A DNA stretch of 9,351 bases from Burkholderiales bacterium (GTDB lineage: Bacteria > Pseudomonadota > Gammaproteobacteria > Burkholderiales > Burkholderiaceae_C): NCBI GenBank assembly GCA_947448105.1, contig CANFNE010000082.1:1-9351 (forward strand). The letters run 5' to 3'. The notes under the pieces were generated by a model. The model was not told the origin of the DNA. It was given only the letters and a program-made list of their open reading frames with translations, and did not search any database. Below are positions 5,724 to 9,351 of the stretch, one piece after another. A program made the translations under genes and the position numbers. The stretch's first letter is position 1; the number at the start of each line of letters is the position of its first letter.

Positions 5724-8033
5724 TCAGATCAGGGCGGCGTGCAGGGTTTGGCGCAATTCGCGCTTGATGATCTTGCCGTTGAGGTTGCGCGGCAAGGGCT
5801 CGGTGTCCAGGGTCCAGGTCTCGGGCACGGCGTAGTCGGCCATGCGTTGGCTGCAAAAGGCCTGCAGGGCCTGGGCGTTGCTGTGTTCGCTGATGGCGCG
5901 CACCGACACAAAGGCGTGCACCCGCTCGCCCAGCACCGCACAAGGCACACCCACCAGCGCCACTTCCAGCACGTCGGGGTGTTCGCTCAGCACGTTTTCC
6001 ACTTGTGCGCAGTAAACCTTGTAGCCGCCGCGGTTGATCACGTCTTTTTTGCGGTCCAGCACGCGCACATAACCTTGGGCGTCCATGCTGCCAATGTCAC
6101 CCGAGCGCCAAAAACCGGCCTTGAATTCGCTGGCCGTGGCCGCTTCATTGCGCCAATAACCCGGCACCACCATCGGCCCGGCAATCCATATCTCGCCCAC
6201 GCCGCCGCGCGCGACCTCCATGCCGGCCTCGTCCATGATGCAAATCTCACCGCAGGGCACGGCCAGGCCCACGCTGTCGCGGTGGCTGTCGGTCTGGCCT
6301 TGGGGCATGATGGTGGCGGGCGAGCAGGTCTCGGTGGCGCCATAGGCGTTCATCAGCGTCAGGCCGGGCAGGCGCTGCGCCAGCCCGTCAATCGTGGCCG
6401 TGGGCATGGACGCACCACCAAAAGCGCCAATGCGCCAAGCGCTTAGGTCATGCGCTTGCAAGTCGGGCATTAACAGGCACAGGTTGTACATGGCCGGCAC
6501 CATGATGGCGTGGGTAATGCGCTCGGCGCTGGCCAGACGCACAAAGTCCGCCGCCTTGAACTGCGCCATGACCACCGTTGTGCCCTGGCAGTACAGCATG
6601 GTGTAGAGCTGGGCGACCAGACCCGTGACATGGCTCATGGGTACGGCCACCAGCGAAATATCGCGTTCGCTCAAACCCATGCGTTCCACGTAATGCATCA
6701 CCGAATGCACGATATTGAGGTGCGTGATCATGGCGCCCTTGGGCCGCCCGGTGGTGCCCGAGGTGTAGAGCAGCACCGCCAGGTCTTCTTCGTGTGCCGG
6801 GTGCGGCTGGACTTGTGGCTGTGCCTGCACCAGGTTGGCAAAGGGCTCAAAGCCAGCAGCTGGCGCGGTGCCTGTCACAAAGCGCATGCGCAGCGCGGGC
6901 AGCTGATCGGCTGCGGGTTGCCACTGGGCCACATCAGGGGCGCAGACCAGTGCCACGGCGCCCGAGTCTTTCAGTACATATTCGAGCTCCATGCCGCGGG
7001 CGCGCGCACTGATGGGCACCAGCACCGCGCCCATCCAGGCACACGCCAGCGCCACGATGATGAACTCGGGCGCATTGCCCAAGTGCAGCGCGACCCGGTC
7101 GCCGCTGGCCACACCGCGCTGGGCCAGGCCACCAGCGCATTTGGTGGCCGCGTGGTGCAGCTCGCGCCAGCTCAGGCGCACGTCGCCACACACCACGGCC
7201 AGCGCCTCGGGACGCTGGGCCAAGGCAGCCGCAAGCATCTCCGCCAGGTTGGCAGGGCGCTGGGCGTAGCAAAGCACCAGGCGGTTTTCAAAATGGTTTT
7301 CGCGGCGCACTGCGGTCATGGCTGCAAGCCCTTGTGGTGGTTCAGAAAATGGGGCGCAAGCCGGCGCGCTCAGCACGCCACGCAGCAGCATCTCAATGCA
7401 GTGCTGCACCGCGTCTTGCAGGCTTTCGGGCGAATGGGTCTCGGGCCGGTACCAGCGGCCAATGCCGCTGAGCGCACCCACCACGGTGAAGGCCGCCACC
7501 GCCGCGTCACCGGGAACAATCAAGCCACGCTGCATGCCTTGTTCAATCAGCACCCGGAAGTCCACGTCCACCTCGCCCTTGCGCTGGCGCAGGGCGCGGC
7601 GCTTGTCTTCGCTCAAGGGGTCTTCGCCCACGCGGCTGGCGCACATGCCGAAGTCGCTGGTCACCACATCGGCGTACAAGGCCATGGCAGCACGCAGCAA
7701 ATCGCGCCCACCCACGCCGGATTGCACCAAAGCGGCCAGACCCTGGTGGAAAGCGGTCAGGCCGCGCTCCACGCACTCGATCAGGATTTCTTCCTTGTTG
7801 GCGATGTAGTAATACAGGGTTGGCTTGGTTACTCCCAGGCTCTGGGCGATGTCGTCGAGCGAGGTACCCTGAAAACCCTTGCGGGTAAACAGCCGGGCAC
7901 CGGCCAGCAGCACTGCGTCCTTTTTGTCACTGCGCTGGGGCTCGCTCGCACGGTGCGCCCGCCACGGAGAATCCACGGTTTTCCCGGCGCGGGCCGGGCT
8001 GGCGAGGGCAGACGATGAAGTGTTCTTTTGCAC
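5724..8033 (-). CDS. TetR-family repressor fused to an AMP-forming acyl-CoA ligase
   Basis: One uninterrupted 769-residue frame. Residues about 37-85 are a TetR DNA-binding domain (KDAVLLAGARLFTRKGFQGT, then SLGVTKPTLYYYIANKEEIL); the ligand-binding helices run to about 220. A 30-residue linker leads into a full adenylate-forming ligase (about 255-769): YTSGTTGRPKG (423-433) for ATP, YGATET (564-569), WRSGD ending at D646, LDRKKD (659-664), NRGGYKV (667-673), and the catalytic lysine K754 in LNGKI. The ligase half is complete and should convert a carboxylic acid plus CoA and ATP to an acyl-CoA; its acid is unknown. I chose the GTG at 8033 because GGAAG lies 9 nt upstream and an operator-like palindrome lies further up; a TTG at 8108 has no Shine-Dalgarno and would put the palindrome inside the gene. 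An ATG at residue 239 could allow a separate ligase product. Confidence 0.88.
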   Translation of the reverse strand: MQKNTSSSALASPARAGKTVDSPWRAHRASEPQRSDKKDAVLLAGARLFTRKGFQGTSLDDIAQSLGVTKPTLYYYIANKEEILIECVERGLTAFHQGLAALVQSGVGGRDLLRAAMALYADVVTSDFGMCASRVGEDPLSEDKRRALRQRKGEVDVDFRVLIEQGMQRGLIVPGDAAVAAFTVVGALSGIGRWYRPETHSPESLQDAVQHCIEMLLRGVLSAPACAPFSEPPQGLAAMTAVRRENHFENRLVLCYAQRPANLAEMLAAALAQRPEALAVVCGDVRLSWRELHHAATKCAGGLAQRGVASGDRVALHLGNAPEFIIVALACAWMGAVLVPISARARGMELEYVLKDSGAVALVCAPDVAQWQPAADQLPALRMRFVTGTAPAAGFEPFANLVQAQPQVQPHPAHEEDLAVLLYTSGTTGRPKGAMITHLNIVHSVMHYVERMGLSERDISLVAVPMSHVTGLVAQLYTMLYCQGTTVVMAQFKAADFVRLASAERITHAIMVPAMYNLCLLMPDLQAHDLSAWRIGAFGGASMPTATIDGLAQRLPGLTLMNAYGATETCSPATIMPQGQTDSHRDSVGLAVPCGEICIMDEAGMEVARGGVGEIWIAGPMVVPGYWRNEAATASEFKAGFWRSGDIGSMDAQGYVRVLDRKKDVINRGGYKVYCAQVENVLSEHPDVLEVALVGVPCAVLGERVHAFVSVRAISEHSNAQALQAFCSQRMADYAVPETWTLDTEPLPRNLNGKIIKRELRQTLHAALI

Positions 8034-8042
8034 GCGGCGAAG

Positions 8043-8047
8043 CTTCC
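8043..8047 (-). promoter_or_regulatory. Shine-Dalgarno deciding the GTG start of the TetR-ligase gene
   Basis: The minus strand reads GGAAG, then 9 nt, then GTG at 8033-8031. There is no ATG before the TetR helix-turn-helix in this frame, and the more distal TTG at 8108 has no purine-rich stretch ahead of it. This site is the main reason for placing the start at 8033. Confidence 0.6.
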
Positions 8048-8057
8048 GTTCAGGTCG

Positions 8058-8073
8058 GTTACTTTGCAGTAAC
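8058..8073. promoter_or_regulatory. Perfect palindrome, probable TetR-family operator
   Basis: GTTACT (8058-8063) and AGTAAC (8068-8073) are exact reverse complements around the 4-nt centre TTGC. Size and symmetry suit a TetR dimer site. It lies 25-40 bp upstream of the GTG start, where the fused regulator could repress its own operon. A TATGGT hexamer (8095-8090, minus strand) could be the -10, which would put the site just after the transcription start, but I cannot find a convincing -35 box. I noticed no second copy in the window. Confidence 0.55.
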
Positions 8074-8149
8074 TCATCAAACTGAGCGAACCATAAGCCG
8101 CTTGCCAAACGACAAGTACGGGGACTTACCCTTGGATGCGGCGCAGCAT

Positions 8150-8167
8150 CAGTCGCGTCTGCGACTG
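8150..8167. repeat. Perfect inverted repeat in the rlmI to TetR-ligase gap
   Basis: CAGTCGC (8150-8156) and GCGACTG (8161-8167) pair perfectly around a GTCT loop. No T-tract adjoins it on either side. It sits directly before the plus-strand terminator-like hairpin and is flanked by a 10-bp direct repeat GCGGCGCAGC at 8138-8147 and 8169-8178, which gives alternative pairings with the GCGCC arm at 8187-8191. Confidence 0.6.
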
Positions 8168-8170
8168 CGC

Positions 8171-8197
8171 GGCGCAGCCCAAGGGCGCGCCTTTTTT
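8171..8197 (+). terminator. Intrinsic-terminator-like hairpin plus T-tract on the plus strand
   Basis: GGCGC, a bulged A and GCC (8171-8179) pair with GGC and GCGCC (8184-8191) around a CAAG loop. Six T residues follow at 8192-8197. This is a standard Rho-independent terminator for rightward transcription, yet no plus-strand gene precedes it. On the minus strand the same stem has no T-tract after it, so it is not an obvious terminator for rlmI. It may end an antisense or small RNA starting near 8060-8120, or insulate rlmI from antisense transcription. Confidence 0.55.
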
Positions 8198-8202
8198 CAG
8201 GC

Positions 8203-8222
8203 CCTGCGACAGCATGCGCAGG
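8203..8222 (-). repeat. Hairpin shortly after the rlmI stop codon
   Basis: CCTGCG (8203-8208) and CGCAGG (8217-8222) pair around an 8-nt loop, 12 nt downstream of the rlmI stop on the minus strand. No T-tract follows, so it may protect the 3' end of the rlmI message or assist Rho-dependent ending. With only 6 bp, chance is possible in GC-rich DNA. Confidence 0.35.
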
Positions 8223-8234
8223 CCTCGCAAGGGC

Positions 8235-9351
8235 CTAGGGCTTGCGCATCACCACCAGGCCCTTGAGGTATTCGCCCTCGGGAAAACTGATGGTCATGGG
8301 GTGGTCTGGGGCGCCGCCCATGCGCTCGGTGATAAATCCGTCTACCCCGGCGTCGGCCCCGGCACCGGCCACGATTTTGTGGAACAAATCGGCGCTGATG
8401 CCACCCGAGCAGGAATAGGTAAACAACACGCCGCCGGGCTCCAAAATCTTGAAGGCCAGGCGGTTGATGTCTTTGTACGCCCGCGCGGCGCGCTCGGCGT
8501 GCGCCACGGTGGGCGCGTACTTGGGGGGGTCGAGCACGATGGCGTCAAAGGTCTGGCCGGCCTGGGCAAACTGGCGCAGCGAGGCATTCACGTCCGCGTC
8601 CATAAAAGTGGCGCGCTCGGGCGCAAAGCCGTTGAGCGCCACATTGGCTGCCGCCTGGGCAATGGCCGGGCCCGACGAATCGATGGACGTGACGTGCGCC
8701 GCACCACCCGAGAGCGCAGCCACGGTAAAGCCGCCGGTGTAGCAAAAGCAATTGAGCACACGCTGGAACTGCAAGCGCTGCGCGTGCTCAGCAAACTTCT
8801 TGCGGCTGTCGCGCTGGTCCAAATAAAAGCCGGTCTTGTGGCCATGCGCAATGTCCAGCGCCAACTGCCAGTCGTGTTCGCGCAGCACCAGGTCGGTCGC
8901 ACCCGTGCCGCGCAGCCAGCCCGTGGCCTCGGGCAGGCCTTCGAGGCCCCGGCTGCTGGCGTCCGAGCGTTCGTAGAGTTGGGACAGGCCCGTGTGCTGC
9001 AGCAACGCATCCGCAATCACTGCCTTCCAGCGCTCTACCCCGGCCGATGTGAACTGCGCCACCAGCGTGTCGCCATAGCGGTCCACGATCAAACCCGGCA
9101 AGCCGTCAGACTCGCCATGCACCAGGCGCATGCCGTCGCTTTGGATGTCAAAGCGGCTGCGCGCCTGCAAGGCCCGCGCCACAGCAGCGCTGAAAAACGC
9201 GGCGTCAATGCGCTGCGTCTCGTCAAAACTCCAAACACGTGCGCGAATCTTAGAGCTGGGGCTGAACGCCGCCCAGCCCAAAAATTGGCCCTCGTGGCCT
9301 TCCACCCGCACCGTCTCGCCGCTGTCGCCGCCCCCGCGCTCGATGGCGGAC
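8235..9351 (-). CDS. rlmI: 23S rRNA (cytosine-C5)-methyltransferase, RlmI-like (5' end beyond window)
   Basis: A class I SAM-dependent methyltransferase that, by family, methylates C1962 of 23S rRNA in the cytoplasm. The visible 371 residues begin inside the N-terminal PUA domain (SAIERGGGDSGETVRVEGHE); the frame is open to the window edge, so the apparent GTG at 9311 is internal. Comparison with E. coli RlmI (396 residues) suggests about 20-25 residues are missing. Numbering from that GTG: HGHKTGFYLDQRDSR at 156-170, SAM motif I VLNCFCYTGGFTVAAL at 185-200 with acidic SIDSS at 209-213, motif IV LDPPKYAP at 260-267, the SCSGG cysteine motif at 300-304, and a C-terminal DHPMTISFPEGEYLKGLVV (336-354). 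It is a housekeeping gene, separated from the transporter operon by about 200 bp of structured DNA, and probably independent of it. The main alternative is another member of the RlmI/RlmK-like COG1092 family. Confidence 0.92.
   Translation of the reverse strand, partial: SAIERGGGDSGETVRVEGHEGQFLGWAAFSPSSKIRARVWSFDETQRIDAAFFSAAVARALQARSRFDIQSDGMRLVHGESDGLPGLIVDRYGDTLVAQFTSAGVERWKAVIADALLQHTGLSQLYERSDASSRGLEGLPEATGWLRGTGATDLVLREHDWQLALDIAHGHKTGFYLDQRDSRKKFAEHAQRLQFQRVLNCFCYTGGFTVAALSGGAAHVTSIDSSGPAIAQAAANVALNGFAPERATFMDADVNASLRQFAQAGQTFDAIVLDPPKYAPTVAHAERAARAYKDINRLAFKILEPGGVLFTYSCSGGISADLFHKIVAGAGADAGVDGFITERMGGAPDHPMTISFPEGEYLKGLVVMRKP

Noticed and set aside
5713..5943. Upstream extension of the first permease to 5943
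   Set aside because: The added stretch overlaps the conserved ligase C-terminus and is arginine/proline/glutamine-rich with no membrane character; MPKLRATQQ begins just before the first membrane segment.
7269..7373. Explanation of the TetR-ligase fusion as a sequencing frameshift
   Set aside because: Not favoured: both halves are in the same frame with a plausible 30-residue linker and no abrupt change in composition. A single-base substitution of a stop codon cannot be excluded from sequence alone.
6510..8018. A 502-codon open frame on the plus strand, opposite the TetR-ligase gene
   Set aside because: The opposite strand carries clear domains with catalytic motifs. The plus-strand translation is rich in His, Gln, Ala and Gly with no recognisable motif, as expected for the complement of GC-rich codons.
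8034..8108. TTG start at 8108 for the TetR-ligase gene
   Set aside because: No Shine-Dalgarno precedes it, the extra 25 residues match nothing in TetR proteins, and it would place the operator-like palindrome inside the coding sequence.
8150..8197. Minus-strand intrinsic terminator for rlmI
   Set aside because: The T-tract is only on the plus strand; on the minus strand the stems are preceded by A residues and followed by GC-rich sequence.
8015..8266. Small plus-strand frame of 83 codons across the intergenic gap
   Set aside because: It spans the terminator T-tract and both hairpins, overlaps both neighbouring genes, and has no clear Shine-Dalgarno or family resemblance.

Overview
The window is a GC-rich (roughly 60-65%) bacterial chromosome segment in which every gene I can support lies on the minus strand, so it reads right to left. 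The RlmI-type methyltransferase, the style of the TetR and acyl-CoA ligase sequences, and the compact operon layout suggest a betaproteobacterium of the order Burkholderiales, probably Comamonadaceae. That placement is an inference from protein style only.

Layout in transcription order. (1) 9351-8235: a 23S rRNA cytosine methyltransferase (rlmI-like) whose start lies beyond the window. (2) 8234-8034: a roughly 200-bp regulatory gap. It holds three hairpins, a plus-strand intrinsic-terminator-like element, and a perfect GTTACT-N4-AGTAAC palindrome just upstream of the next gene. (3) 8033-5724: one reading frame encoding a TetR repressor fused to an AMP-forming acyl-CoA ligase. (4) 5712-4741: a ribose/arabinose-type ABC permease. 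(5) 4680-3652: a periplasmic sugar-type binding protein. (6) 3563-1437: a second permease of the same family fused to a C-terminal SMP-30/strictosidine-synthase-like beta-propeller. (7) 1437-340: a stand-alone propeller protein that looks like a diverged relative of the fused domain. (8) 343-1: the first 114 codons of the transporter's ATPase, cut by the window edge.

Genes 2 to 7 in this run (TetR-ligase through ATPase) look like one operon. Spacing is 11 bp, about 60 bp and about 90 bp, followed by two overlapping stop/start junctions (TGATG and ATGA). Together they give a complete ABC importer: binding protein, two different permeases and an ATPase. A putative lactonase/esterase is physically attached to one permease, probably on the cytoplasmic side, and a CoA ligase is physically attached to the likely repressor. 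A reasonable reading is uptake of a small lactone- or ester-containing compound, hydrolysis at the membrane, and activation of the acid to a CoA thioester, with the TetR domain sensing substrate or product. The substrate cannot be read from the sequence.

The two domain fusions, and the apparent loss of all three candidate metal ligands in the stand-alone propeller, are the most unusual points. There is no gene-free stretch longer than 300 bases, and I see no tRNA, rRNA, mobile element or CRISPR array.
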